Source: an uncultured Muribaculum sp. (GTDB taxonomy: Bacteria; Bacteroidota; Bacteroidia; Bacteroidales; Muribaculaceae). Taken from it: DNA of 29,772 bases. Position numbers and translations under genes: made by a program. Numbering within the stretch: the stretch's first letter is position 1; each line of letters starts with the position of its first letter. The DNA lies in the NCBI GenBank assembly GCA_910589555.1, contig CAJUTE010000034.1:1-29772 (forward strand), in the 5' to 3' direction. A model generated the notes under the pieces. That model was not told the DNA's origin. It saw nothing but the letters and a program-made list of their open reading frames with translations, and did no database searches. Shown here piece by piece: positions 17,164-24,694 of this stretch.

Positions 17164-17316
17164 CGAAATTATCAGCTTATAGTATAGTTAAAGAAACTGA
17201 TTTGTAAGAGAGGCTTTTTGCGGGTTGGCGCTAACTATTGTTAAAAGGGGCGCGGAGGTTAAACTTTTGAACTTTGCGGGTGGTTATAATGGAAAATTAA
17301 CTAAATATTGAACGTC

Positions 17317-17541
17317 ATGAAATGTAGCATTCAAACTTTTATTCTCGGAACGCTTGTTGGCGCGTTTGCCGGAATGTATGCAGAGAGATATTCTCGCACA
17401 ACAATGAAGGGTCGCAAGATTCGTCGTGATATCGATCGCACAGTTCGCAATATCTATGGTGAGGTAGAGCAGGAAATCGGAAAGATTAAGGAAAGAATAG
17501 GAAATACAGTCGATAAGGCTGAAGACCTTGTGAAAGACTAA
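17317..17541 (+). CDS. YtxH-like small membrane protein (third copy)
   Basis: A 74-residue protein. One membrane helix (about 4-22: SIQTFILGTLVGAFAGMYAE) precedes a basic stretch (RTTMKGRKIRRDIDRT) and an amphipathic helix of charged heptads (VEQEIGKIKERIGNTVDKAEDLV). The layout is YtxH-like, but the APEKGE block of the two copies at 12764-13192 is missing. The ATG at 17317-17319 is preferred to an in-frame TTG three codons earlier. It stands alone between divergent uvrA and convergent dnaJ, followed by its own terminator (17571-17610). Confidence 0.75.
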   Translation: MKCSIQTFILGTLVGAFAGMYAERYSRTTMKGRKIRRDIDRTVRNIYGEVEQEIGKIKERIGNTVDKAEDLVKD

Positions 17542-17570
17542 CGGAGTTTAGACATATATAATTTTTGTAG

Positions 17571-17610
17571 GCGGATGTTCCCTTGACGGAATGTCCGCTT
17601 TTCTTTTCTT
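17571..17610 (+). terminator. Intrinsic terminator after the third YtxH-like gene
   Basis: An 11-bp stem (17571-17581 with 17588-17598, two G-U pairs) and a 6-nt loop are followed by TTTTCTTTTCTT. It lies 29 nt behind the stop codon at 17541. Confidence 0.8.
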
Positions 17611-17620
17611 GTGTAAAAGT

Positions 17621-17657
17621 CACAGGCTCCCGGCGGAATTTCCGCCGGGAGCCTGTG
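17621..17657 (-). terminator. Long perfect hairpin behind dnaJ, probable terminator
   Basis: Arms 17621-17638 and 17640-17657 are perfect reverse complements around a single base, giving about 16-17 usable base pairs, very GC-rich. On the minus strand it is followed by ACTTTTACAC, a weak T-run, so it probably ends the grpE-dnaJ transcript. Its length and symmetry also fit a dispersed palindromic element. Confidence 0.65.
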
Positions 17658-17664
17658 CTGTAAT

Positions 17665-17727
17665 ATTAGACTAATTAGACTAATTGGTCTAATAAGTCTA
17701 ATTGGGCTTATTGGACTGATGGGTTAG
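17665..17727. repeat. Seven degenerate 9-bp tandem repeats at the dnaJ 3' end
   Basis: Seven consecutive 9-bp units run without gaps: ATTAGACTA, ATTAGACTA, ATTGGTCTA, ATAAGTCTA, ATTGGGCTT, ATTGGACTG, ATGGGTTAG. The last unit contains the dnaJ stop codon (17724-17726). The array can also fold: 17666-17680 pairs with 17687-17701 with one mismatch. Confidence 0.75.
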
Positions 17728-18896
17728 TCGAAGATGTGGCGCAAGCGGCTGAATATGCGCTTTTTCACCGAGTCGGTGGCTTGGATGTTGGAGGAATCCT
17801 TGAGCGACTCGATAGCCTGCTTCTCTTTTTCGGTGAGATTTTCGGGCACATATACCATGATGTTTACCAGCTCATCGCCGGTGCCGTAGCCTTCAGTCGA
17901 CGGAAGTCCTTTACCTCGCAGACGTAGCACCTTGCCGGGCTGTGTGCCTGCCGGAATCTTGACACGTGCGCGACCGTTAACGGTGGGGATTTCAACCGAT
18001 CCTCCGAGTGCGGCAGTCGGGAAGTCGAGCATGAGGTTGTATATCAGGTCGTTTCCGTCGCGTATTAGCTCCGGATCGGGAATCTCCTCGACCACAATCA
18101 GCAAATCGCCGTTGACGCCTCCGTGGCGAGCGGCATTTCCTTTTCCTTTAAGAGAGAGGGTCATGCCGTCAGATACGCCTGCCGGGATGGAGAATTCGAC
18201 TACCTCCTCCTGCTTGACGATGCCCTCGCCGTTGCAGTAGGTACACTTTTGTGTTATGGTCTTGCCCTCTCCGTTACAGTCGGGGCAGGTGGCTGTCGAT
18301 GACATAGGACCAAGGAATGTCTGCTGCACCTGCTCCACTACACCTGAGCCGTGGCAGCGTGAGCAAGTGGTGAATGCTGTGCCGTCTTTAGCTCCGGTGC
18401 CGTTGCAATGCTGGCATTGCACATAGCGAGGTATCTTGAGCTTTTTGGTGACTCCTTCCGATATCTCTTTAAGGGTGAGCTTCACTTTTATGCGCAGGTC
18501 GCTGCCCTTGGGCTGGCGACGGCGGCGAGTGCCGCCGGTGCTGCCATATTGACGGAATCCGCCGAAGCTTCCGCCGCCGAATATGTCGCCAAACTGGCTG
18601 AAAATGTCCTCCATTGACATTCCGCTCGCATGGAATCCGCCACCTCCGGCACCTCCGCCAAATCCGCTCGGACCCATATTGTGTCCCCACTGGTCATATT
18701 TGGCACGTTTGTCGGGGTCGTTGAGCACATCGTATGCCTCAGCGGCTTCCTTGAATTTTTCTTCAGCGGCTTTGTCGCCCGGGTTTTTATCAGGATGATA
18801 TTTCAACGCGAGTTTCCTGTAGGCTTTTTTGAGCTCTTCAGGTGTTGCGTTTTTTGAAACGCCGAGGACTACGTAATAATCTCTTTTGTTATCCAT
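17724..18896 (-). CDS. dnaJ: Chaperone protein DnaJ (type I Hsp40)
   Basis: A 390-residue co-chaperone that delivers unfolded proteins to DnaK and stimulates its ATPase. Domains are in order: the J-domain with HPD (34-36), a Gly/Phe-rich linker (about 73-122), and four zinc-binding repeats at C161-C164, C178-C181, C204-C207 and C218-C221 (CQHCNGTG, CSRCHGSG, CPDCNGEG, CTYCNGEG). The substrate-binding domains and dimerisation end follow. The ATG at 18894-18896 (MDNKRDYYVVLGV) is chosen. An ATG eight codons upstream would overlap the grpE stop and adds residues that other DnaJ proteins lack. It lies 13 nt behind grpE. dnaK is not in this window. Confidence 0.97.
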   Translation of the reverse strand: MDNKRDYYVVLGVSKNATPEELKKAYRKLALKYHPDKNPGDKAAEEKFKEAAEAYDVLNDPDKRAKYDQWGHNMGPSGFGGGAGGGGFHASGMSMEDIFSQFGDIFGGGSFGGFRQYGSTGGTRRRRQPKGSDLRIKVKLTLKEISEGVTKKLKIPRYVQCQHCNGTGAKDGTAFTTCSRCHGSGVVEQVQQTFLGPMSSTATCPDCNGEGKTITQKCTYCNGEGIVKQEEVVEFSIPAGVSDGMTLSLKGKGNAARHGGVNGDLLIVVEEIPDPELIRDGNDLIYNLMLDFPTAALGGSVEIPTVNGRARVKIPAGTQPGKVLRLRGKGLPSTEGYGTGDELVNIMVYVPENLTEKEKQAIESLKDSSNIQATDSVKKRIFSRLRHIFD

Positions 18897-18909
18897 CGTG
18901 AGTTCTTTA

Positions 18910-19524
18910 TTATTGACCAACGACTACTTTGGCATGACGCAATACCTTGTCATGCAGCTTATATCCTTTTTGAACAGTGTCAATGACTTTGCCTTTCTGA
19001 GAATCGTCGGCAGCAGGAAATAATGTTACGGCTTCGTGGAATTCGGTGTCGAATTCGGTGCCGGGAGTTGTGTCGAGGGCTTTGACCCCGTTTTGCTCCA
19101 GATATTTCACAAGCTTGTTATATATAAGCTCAACGCCTTCTTTTACCGCGTCAACGCTTGATGCATCGTTCATAGCCTGAAGAGAGCGTTCGAAATCGTC
19201 GACAATGGGGAGAAGTCCTTTAAGCACGTTCTCTCCGCCATTCTTGATTATCTCGCTTTTCTCTTTCAATGTGCGTTTTCTGAAATTGTCAAAATCAGCC
19301 ATTAGAAAGAGGTATTCTTTTTTCTCTTTTTCAAGCTTTGCCTTGGTGTCATCAAGTTCCTGTTTCAGCGCGTCGATTTCCGACAATTCCTCATTGGCGA
19401 GATCTTTAGCCGCCTCGGCGTCGGCGTTCTCTTCGTCGGCTACGTCGTTAATTTCAACTTCAGGGTCTTCGATATTGATTTTTCCCTCCTGTTGCTTGTC
19501 CTGATGATTGTGCTTGTTGCTCAT
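18910..19524 (-). CDS. grpE: Nucleotide exchange factor GrpE
   Basis: A 204-residue DnaK nucleotide exchange factor. A long acidic N-terminus (about 1-60, ending ANEELSEID) leads into a coiled coil (65-100: KQELDDTKAKLEKEKKEYLFL). The conserved core follows (ADFDNFRKRTLKEK and the four-helix region), then the C-terminal beta-wing with the family end VLRHAKVVVGQ. It is the first gene of a grpE-dnaJ pair. A TAATTTTG promoter element lies about 57 nt upstream. No CIRCE element was found. Confidence 0.96.
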   Translation of the reverse strand: MSNKHNHQDKQQEGKINIEDPEVEINDVADEENADAEAAKDLANEELSEIDALKQELDDTKAKLEKEKKEYLFLMADFDNFRKRTLKEKSEIIKNGGENVLKGLLPIVDDFERSLQAMNDASSVDAVKEGVELIYNKLVKYLEQNGVKALDTTPGTEFDTEFHEAVTLFPAADDSQKGKVIDTVQKGYKLHDKVLRHAKVVVGQ

Positions 19525-19581
19525 ATATGGAAATTTTAATTGTTCAAAATGAAAGCTAATTTATGACAGCAAAAATGTTGC

Positions 19582-19614
19582 CAAAATTACTCTTTTTGGA
19601 AATTACTATTCAAT
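19582..19614 (-). promoter_or_regulatory. Probable promoter of grpE-dnaJ
   Basis: On the minus strand ATTG (19611-19614), a 21-nt spacer and TAATTTTG (19582-19589). The -7 element is an exact match. The -33 box and spacing are off consensus by one base and one to two positions. Confidence 0.55.
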
Positions 19615-19651
19615 AATGATAACAACCGCCGGGTTATATCGTTCATTTTCA

Positions 19652-20491
19652 TCAGGACAATAATATTTTGCCTGAAAATGTGGCGCAGCCGGGAAATGTT
19701 TTTGCCAGTTGTTCTGACAATCTGTCATAGTTGTCACTTTGGAATATTCCGTATACAGCCGCTCCCGATCCGCTCATTGACGCATAGTCGGCGCCGAGCG
19801 CATAGAGTTGTTCCTTTACCGATTGTATCGCGGGATGGAGGGGGAAAATGGACTTTTCGAAATCATTGCTTATTTTCCCACGCCATTCTTTGATATCGGC
19901 GCTTATCGCAGTCGTGAGGTCGCATTCCGGAATCATGGGGGTCACGCCGCTGTAAGCCTCGCGGGTGGAGACGCTTTCGTGTGGCTTTACGATGGCTATC
20001 GTTTTGCCGGAGAGGTCTATGTCGACGGGCGTGAATTCATTGCCTATCCCCTTGGCGAGCATAGGGCGGTTGTAGATGAAAAACGGGCAGTCGGCACCTA
20101 TTTTTGCTGCGATTTCGGCAAGCTGTCCGTCGGTCATTTCAAGGCTGAACAGCTCGTTGAGTCCTTTTAATGTGAATGCGGCATCGGCGCTTCCTCCACC
20201 CAGTCCGGCTCCGTCAGGAATAATCTTGTGGAGGTATATGTCGACCGGCGGCAGGGGAATGACGTCGTTCAACGCTGCGTAGGCTTTCATCACAAGGTTC
20301 TTTTCCGGCGGACACTCGACGGCGTTTCCGCTTACCGTGAGCGTGGTTTGCGTCCCTTTAGCCGGTACTATTTCCAGAATATCCTGCCATCCCACCGGGA
20401 AAAACAGAGTCTCGAGGTTATGGTAGCCGTCATCACGGCGTGAGGTTATGTATAGTCCTATGTTGATTTTCGCGTTTGGGAAAAGTATCAT
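19652..20491 (-). CDS. ispE: 4-diphosphocytidyl-2-C-methyl-D-erythritol kinase
   Basis: A 279-residue GHMP kinase of the MEP isoprenoid pathway, phosphorylating the 2-hydroxyl of CDP-methylerythritol. The start MILFPNAKINIGLYI with K8 is typical. The glycine-rich ATP loop PDGAGLGGGSADAA lies at 92-105 and catalytic D134 in GADCPFF. I chose the ATG at 20489-20491. The frame extends 37 codons further, but those are arginine-rich, unlike the family, and run into the upstream lipoprotein gene. It lies 23 nt behind that lipoprotein gene, with no promoter visible between, so it may depend on the peptidase transcript. Confidence 0.95.
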   Translation of the reverse strand: MILFPNAKINIGLYITSRRDDGYHNLETLFFPVGWQDILEIVPAKGTQTTLTVSGNAVECPPEKNLVMKAYAALNDVIPLPPVDIYLHKIIPDGAGLGGGSADAAFTLKGLNELFSLEMTDGQLAEIAAKIGADCPFFIYNRPMLAKGIGNEFTPVDIDLSGKTIAIVKPHESVSTREAYSGVTPMIPECDLTTAISADIKEWRGKISNDFEKSIFPLHPAIQSVKEQLYALGADYASMSGSGAAVYGIFQSDNYDRLSEQLAKTFPGCATFSGKILLS

Positions 20492-20514
20492 GGGGTTCAC
20501 ATTTGGGTGTCGAC

Positions 20515-21090
20515 TTATTCTTCTTGCTGGTTTATCTGGATGGCGCGGCGTTGAAGTTTTATGTCGCAGCCGGGGAATCCGTCTTTGACGAGTGTGTTGC
20601 ACGCCTGAATGTTGTCGAGCGCCTGCGTCAACGTCATTGGCAATACAACTATCTCCACTACTTCGGCTCCGCCTATGATAGCCTCCTTCAGCTCTTTCAG
20701 CGAAGGAGCCGTGGTCATGCGGGAATATTCATCGTAGGTGTATTTCGTGAAGGCGGTGTTTGCGCTTATTCCACGGCGGTCAAGCAGATATCCGTCGTTA
20801 AGCTCCACCGGAAGCGATGATGCGGAAAGGTCGGATGGCGCGGGATAGGAGATGATCTGTTTCCTGTCGGCTGACAAGGTTATGGGCACATTGTGGATGA
20901 AGTCGCCATTGGTTCTGTAGATCACCGCTTTAGGCATCGCTGCTGCCGGGTCGCCTCCGGTGGTGTTTTTCACTATCTGAGGAGGGGCGATTGGAGATTG
21001 CGCTTCGGTTGCGGTTTTGGTAGAGCTACAGGCGGCGACACAGAGTGCCGCCGCTGCGATAGCTATGGATGTTATGCTATATGCTTTCAT
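20515..21090 (-). CDS. Lipoprotein of unknown function
   Basis: A 191-residue protein with a lipoprotein signal (MKAYSITSIAIAAAALCVAAC). The lipobox VAAC places the acylated cysteine at residue 21. A Ser/Thr/Pro-rich linker follows to about residue 50. The remainder (PKAVIYRTNGDFIHNVPITLS, GYLLDRRGISANTAFTKYTYDEY) is mixed alpha-beta and unassigned, though the tone is that of Bacteroidales conserved lipoproteins. It overlaps the C10 peptidase stop by one base (TAATG), so translation is probably coupled, and ispE follows 23 nt later. A role with the peptidase, such as outer-membrane anchoring or control, is only a guess. Confidence 0.8.
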   Translation of the reverse strand: MKAYSITSIAIAAAALCVAACSSTKTATEAQSPIAPPQIVKNTTGGDPAAAMPKAVIYRTNGDFIHNVPITLSADRKQIISYPAPSDLSASSLPVELNDGYLLDRRGISANTAFTKYTYDEYSRMTTAPSLKELKEAIIGGAEVVEIVVLPMTLTQALDNIQACNTLVKDGFPGCDIKLQRRAIQINQQEE

Positions 21091-23561
21091 TATCTTTTGA
21101 TTAGTCGTTTGGTGACTGTTTCACGAGCTGTTGTGATTCTTACAACGTAATGTCCTGCCGGATAGTTTGCCACGTCGATAGAGGCTTCGGTGTGGCATGG
21201 ATTTACGGCAGTCATGCGCATTCCGCTCAATGAGTATATCTCGATGAGTGAAATTTCATCGGGAGATGTGACGGTGACAATGTCGGTTGCCGGGTTGGGG
21301 CTTACTGAAATCTCGGCTTCAGTCACATCGGCAATTCCGGCGACGGCTTCGGTAAGGTTGAACGCTACTTGGTCGCTGCACACGTCATTGCCGAAGAAGA
21401 ATGCGAGGAAATAATTGCCGGGGGTGCTGTAAGCTCCGGTCAGGGTTATTTCTTGGCTTGAGCCTGCGGCAAGGAACAACTGTTCCGACGAGAGAGCTGT
21501 CAATGAATTTACGTTTCCGGAAGTACGCGGGAATATGTACATCATTACCGGAGAACTCAGGTATCCCGCAGTGCAGGTCACAGTGGCGCTCACTGAAATC
21601 TGGTTGCACGGCATCTGTGGGATGTTGCCGGCAAGTGTCGCTGTCGGGAATTTGATATTGGTAATTGTTACCGATGTTGCAACCGCAGGGTAAACCGTTA
21701 CCTTTATTCTGTCGCTGATGTCTCTGCCTGAGTTGTCGGCGAGCACAAGGTCATAAGTTGTCGGGGCGGTCAGCGAGGGTTTGAAATTGCAGAAATCACC
21801 GATGCTTTCGAAATCGAGAGGTTCGCTTGACAAGAGGTTGACAATGCCGAGTGTGTCAGAAGCTGCCGCAGTGTTTGTGCCGGGCTTATACAGTTTAGCG
21901 GTAATGATGCCGTAATACTCTGATTCTGTCACACTGAGTTTGGCAGAAATCTTGTAGTTGGATTTTTCATATATGGGAGTGAGGAGCTCGACATTGGTAG
22001 CCGACAGATGGACAGCTGAGGTGCGGCTGATTGTCACGTTTTTGGTTGTGCAGGTGGCGGTCAGAACCGGATTGGATATGGGAACGAGTATATCGTGCCA
22101 TGTGGCGGTGGTTAAATCATAGAATGCCGGGGTTATTGTGTATGTGTCGGATGTGGGGAATTGTGTGGCATAGACCGGGTAACTGTTAAGTCCGCTTCCT
22201 GGAGAAAACGGCAGCTCAAGCAGTTCGTCGTCAGAGTACGCACATTTCTTGTAGGATGTTTTGCCGGTTGAGACATTTGTCAGCTTCAATCCAAAGTTCA
22301 TGAAAACTGTGTTGGGCGACATATTGAAGAATCCGCTTCCGAAAGTTATGGTTTCGGTTTTCTGAAACTTTTTGCTTCCGGTTTCGGTGAACATATTGTC
22401 AATCACAGTGAATTCTTGTGATGTCACATAATGTGATTTTGCCGGAGCCGGACTCCCTGTGTTCTTTTGGATTCCGAATACAGCGCCTTGATGGAAGTTG
22501 TATCCTGAGTTTGAGCCTCCTATGCCTTGTGTTTCCGGAGTGAGCAGGGTGAGCTTGAAATATCCGTCGCTCAAGCCTCCCCAGCCCCAGTTTATGTGGA
22601 AATATCCGTTTTCGTATCCGTCGCACACGAATTCGTGTCCCGCTCCGGATGCGGTTGAGCCGTCATATATGACCGGACGTCGAGCGGCAAGCTCGGCGTA
22701 GACCATCTCTTCCCATTCCTGAATACCGTAATAGTCCCTCATGAGATATTGAATATTGCCGTCATAATCGAAGTAGTTGATGAGTGCGTGTGCTATGAGG
22801 GGAGACGGGGCTCCACTCTCACGGCTGGAATAGTTCATTTCTACGCTGTGTCCGCAGGCGACCATGAGTTTTGCTACGGCTGCATTTTGTGCTGCTGTGT
22901 TGCTCGCGTTGTAGATGTCCGACATATTTGCCCAGTCGAAAGTGATCGAGGAGAAATCCATAGTCAGAGTTTTAGTCTCTCCGGCTGAATTTGCCCATTG
23001 ATAGGAGTTTGAGCCTTTTCCTTTAGCGGGCCAGTTGTGATATTTCATTACCTGAGCCATCGCTGTGGCGACGCAACCGGTCACTGAGCGGCTGTTTCCG
23101 TCCATGGGGCAGTCGTTGTTATATGGCGAGCTTTGGTTCCATTGAGTCTTTACCAAGGGGGCTATGGCGGTGCGTTGAGCGGTTGCTCGTGATGAGGGAG
23201 ATGAGCCACAGGCTATCGCTGCGTCAATCTGCCGTTGATATCCCTCCAGCCATACTCGCATATTATCAGGCATATTGTCGGGGTTGAAGCTGCCGCTATC
23301 GGTATATCCTATGAGCGGACTTATGCAATCATCGGCGGATACAATCATGAAACCGTCATTTATGCCGGTATTGAATATGTAGAATTGGTTTATGTTGCTT
23401 TCCGATGCGGTATATGCCAGTTGCATCTTCGATGTGCTGACGCGGCTTCCATGAGTGTTTAAGCGCTCCAATGCTTGTTGGGGTGTCAACTGTTCGGCAT
23501 GGGTGGCTGCCCACACAGATAAAATAAGAGATGATAGGAGTAGATATTTTTTCATACGCAT
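21090..23561 (-). CDS. C10-family (streptopain-like) cysteine peptidase with T9SS sorting domain
   Basis: An 823-residue secreted protein. It begins with a signal peptide (about 1-22, ending THA) and an inhibitory prodomain of the Spi type (FYIFNTGINDGFMIVSADD). The C10 catalytic domain has nucleophile C163 (SVTGCVATAMAQVMKYH), H309 (GAGHEFVCDGY) and the INWGWGG block near 325. About 350 residues of beta-sandwich-like sequence follow. The last 70 residues are a type A T9SS sorting domain (SVSPNPATDIVTV...AGHYVVRI...KRLIKR). It is thus predicted to be exported through the outer membrane and anchored or released. The start is the ATG at 23561, with a second ATG two codons on. The frame extends upstream without a signal peptide. 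It is translationally coupled to a lipoprotein. Confidence 0.92.
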   Translation of the reverse strand: MRMKKYLLLSSLILSVWAATHAEQLTPQQALERLNTHGSRVSTSKMQLAYTASESNINQFYIFNTGINDGFMIVSADDCISPLIGYTDSGSFNPDNMPDNMRVWLEGYQRQIDAAIACGSSPSSRATAQRTAIAPLVKTQWNQSSPYNNDCPMDGNSRSVTGCVATAMAQVMKYHNWPAKGKGSNSYQWANSAGETKTLTMDFSSITFDWANMSDIYNASNTAAQNAAVAKLMVACGHSVEMNYSSRESGAPSPLIAHALINYFDYDGNIQYLMRDYYGIQEWEEMVYAELAARRPVIYDGSTASGAGHEFVCDGYENGYFHINWGWGGLSDGYFKLTLLTPETQGIGGSNSGYNFHQGAVFGIQKNTGSPAPAKSHYVTSQEFTVIDNMFTETGSKKFQKTETITFGSGFFNMSPNTVFMNFGLKLTNVSTGKTSYKKCAYSDDELLELPFSPGSGLNSYPVYATQFPTSDTYTITPAFYDLTTATWHDILVPISNPVLTATCTTKNVTISRTSAVHLSATNVELLTPIYEKSNYKISAKLSVTESEYYGIITAKLYKPGTNTAAASDTLGIVNLLSSEPLDFESIGDFCNFKPSLTAPTTYDLVLADNSGRDISDRIKVTVYPAVATSVTITNIKFPTATLAGNIPQMPCNQISVSATVTCTAGYLSSPVMMYIFPRTSGNVNSLTALSSEQLFLAAGSSQEITLTGAYSTPGNYFLAFFFGNDVCSDQVAFNLTEAVAGIADVTEAEISVSPNPATDIVTVTSPDEISLIEIYSLSGMRMTAVNPCHTEASIDVANYPAGHYVVRITTARETVTKRLIKR

Positions 23562-23599
23562 AAAATTATTCTGCAAATTAAACAAAAAACATTCAATTA

Positions 23600-23666
23600 C
23601 ACTCATAATCCGATTAAAAATAGCCTGTTGAGTGTGGATTAATCAGTTGAAATTTCATTATGAGTG
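23600..23666. repeat. Nested inverted repeat upstream of the C10 peptidase gene
   Basis: CACTCATAAT (23600-23609) pairs perfectly with ATTATGAGTG (23657-23666), and inside it GATTAA (23612-23617) pairs with TTAATC (23639-23644). It begins 38 nt from the peptidase ATG and could be a protein-binding site or a 5' leader hairpin. Confidence 0.5.
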
Positions 23667-23740
23667 GATTCTCTTGGCGGAAGAATGCGTCTTGTGCATA
23701 AAATATTTATAAAAATTCAGTCATATTCGCGGTTTTTTAT

Positions 23741-23748
23741 TAATTTTG
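23741..23748 (+). promoter_or_regulatory. Probable -7 promoter element of the kinase gene
   Basis: TAATTTTG is an exact TAnnTTTG element 27 nt upstream of the ATG at 23776. The region 19-21 nt further up (around 23716) has only TTCA, so the -33 box is poor. Confidence 0.55.
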
Positions 23749-23775
23749 CAGCCAATAACGACGAAAACTAAGACA

Positions 23776-24618
23776 ATGAAACTGATTGCTGACAGTGGAA
23801 GCACCAAGGTTGAATGGTGCCTGCTTGAAGGAGGTAAGGTGGTGAAGCAGATATTTACTTCCGGCTTCAACGCCCTTATGCTTACTGAAGAGGAGATTTC
23901 ACAATATCTTGAAGATGAGCTGATATCACAGCTTGGAGAGTTGACTGAGAAGGTGAATGAAGTGTATTTCTATGGAGCCGGTTGCATAGATGAGGAGGTG
24001 TGCCGCAATGTGCGTCGCGCCATCCGTCACAACATCAAGGCTGACACAATCGAGGCTCATTCCGACCTGCTCGGCGCGGCTCGCGCGCTTTTCGGCGACC
24101 GCGAAGGGATAGCGTGCATTCTCGGCACGGGTTCCAATTCATGCTACTATAACGGACGCGAGATCAAGGACCATGTGAGTCCGCTCGGTTATGTGCTCGG
24201 CGATGAGGGGAGCGGCGCGGTGCTGGGCCGTCATCTCATAGGTGATGTGCTGAAAAATCAACTTCCCCGTGAATTGTGCGACAAGTTCATGGATGAATAC
24301 CGCCTTGAGCGTTCTACCATCATACGCCGTGTGTATAAAGAGCCCTCGGCTAACCGTTTCCTTGCTTCGGTGACACCCTTTCTGCTGAAGAATATTGAGG
24401 AGCCGGCGATACACCGTCTTGTGCTCAACGAATTCAAGTCATTCTTTGTGAGAAATGTGGCTCAATATGACCATTACCGCAATCTCCCGGTTAGTTTCGT
24501 AGGATCCATAGCCTTCCATTATCAGAATGTGCTTCATGAAGCTGCCGATGCCCTTGATGCGACTATTGACGTCATTATAAAGACCCCGATGGAGGGATTG
24601 GTGAAATTCCACAGCTGA
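23776..24618 (+). CDS. BadF/BcrA-type ATPase, N-acetylglucosamine kinase-like
   Basis: A 280-residue member of the sugar-kinase/actin ATPase fold. The phosphate-1 loop DSGSTKVEW lies at residues 6-14. Phosphate-2 is ILGTGSNSCYYNG, and GYVLGDEGSGAVLGRHLI is the block shared by the BadF/BcrA and N-acetylglucosamine kinase group. The best guess is phosphorylation of amino sugars salvaged from glycans or cell wall. The substrate is not proven, and there are no other amino-sugar genes nearby. The ATG at 23776 is chosen over a TTG ten codons earlier, because that TTG lies inside the probable -7 promoter element. Confidence 0.82.
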   Translation: MKLIADSGSTKVEWCLLEGGKVVKQIFTSGFNALMLTEEEISQYLEDELISQLGELTEKVNEVYFYGAGCIDEEVCRNVRRAIRHNIKADTIEAHSDLLGAARALFGDREGIACILGTGSNSCYYNGREIKDHVSPLGYVLGDEGSGAVLGRHLIGDVLKNQLPRELCDKFMDEYRLERSTIIRRVYKEPSANRFLASVTPFLLKNIEEPAIHRLVLNEFKSFFVRNVAQYDHYRNLPVSFVGSIAFHYQNVLHEAADALDATIDVIIKTPMEGLVKFHS

Positions 24619-24658
24619 ATAACTAAACTTTAGTCAACCATATTTGAGCCGTAGGTGT

Positions 24659-24689
24659 TAATAATGTGATGTGGTTCATTACATTATTA
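24659..24689. repeat. Hairpin just upstream of the patatin start codon
   Basis: TAATAATGT (24659-24667) pairs with ACATTATTA (24681-24689), extended by one G-T pair and ATG/CAT (24669-24671/24677-24679) around a 5-nt loop. It ends 5 nt before the ATG at 24695, and no T-run follows, so translational control is more likely than termination. Confidence 0.5.
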
Positions 24690-24694
24690 TACTT

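Noticed and set aside
17264..17300. Promoter for the third YtxH-like gene around TTGAAC and TATAAT
   Set aside because: The boxes are only 12 nt apart, and the Bacteroidota-type boxes here do not line up at 19-21 nt.
17665..17727. CRISPR-like repeat array
   Set aside because: The units are only 9 bp, have no spacers and are degenerate. No cas genes are present.
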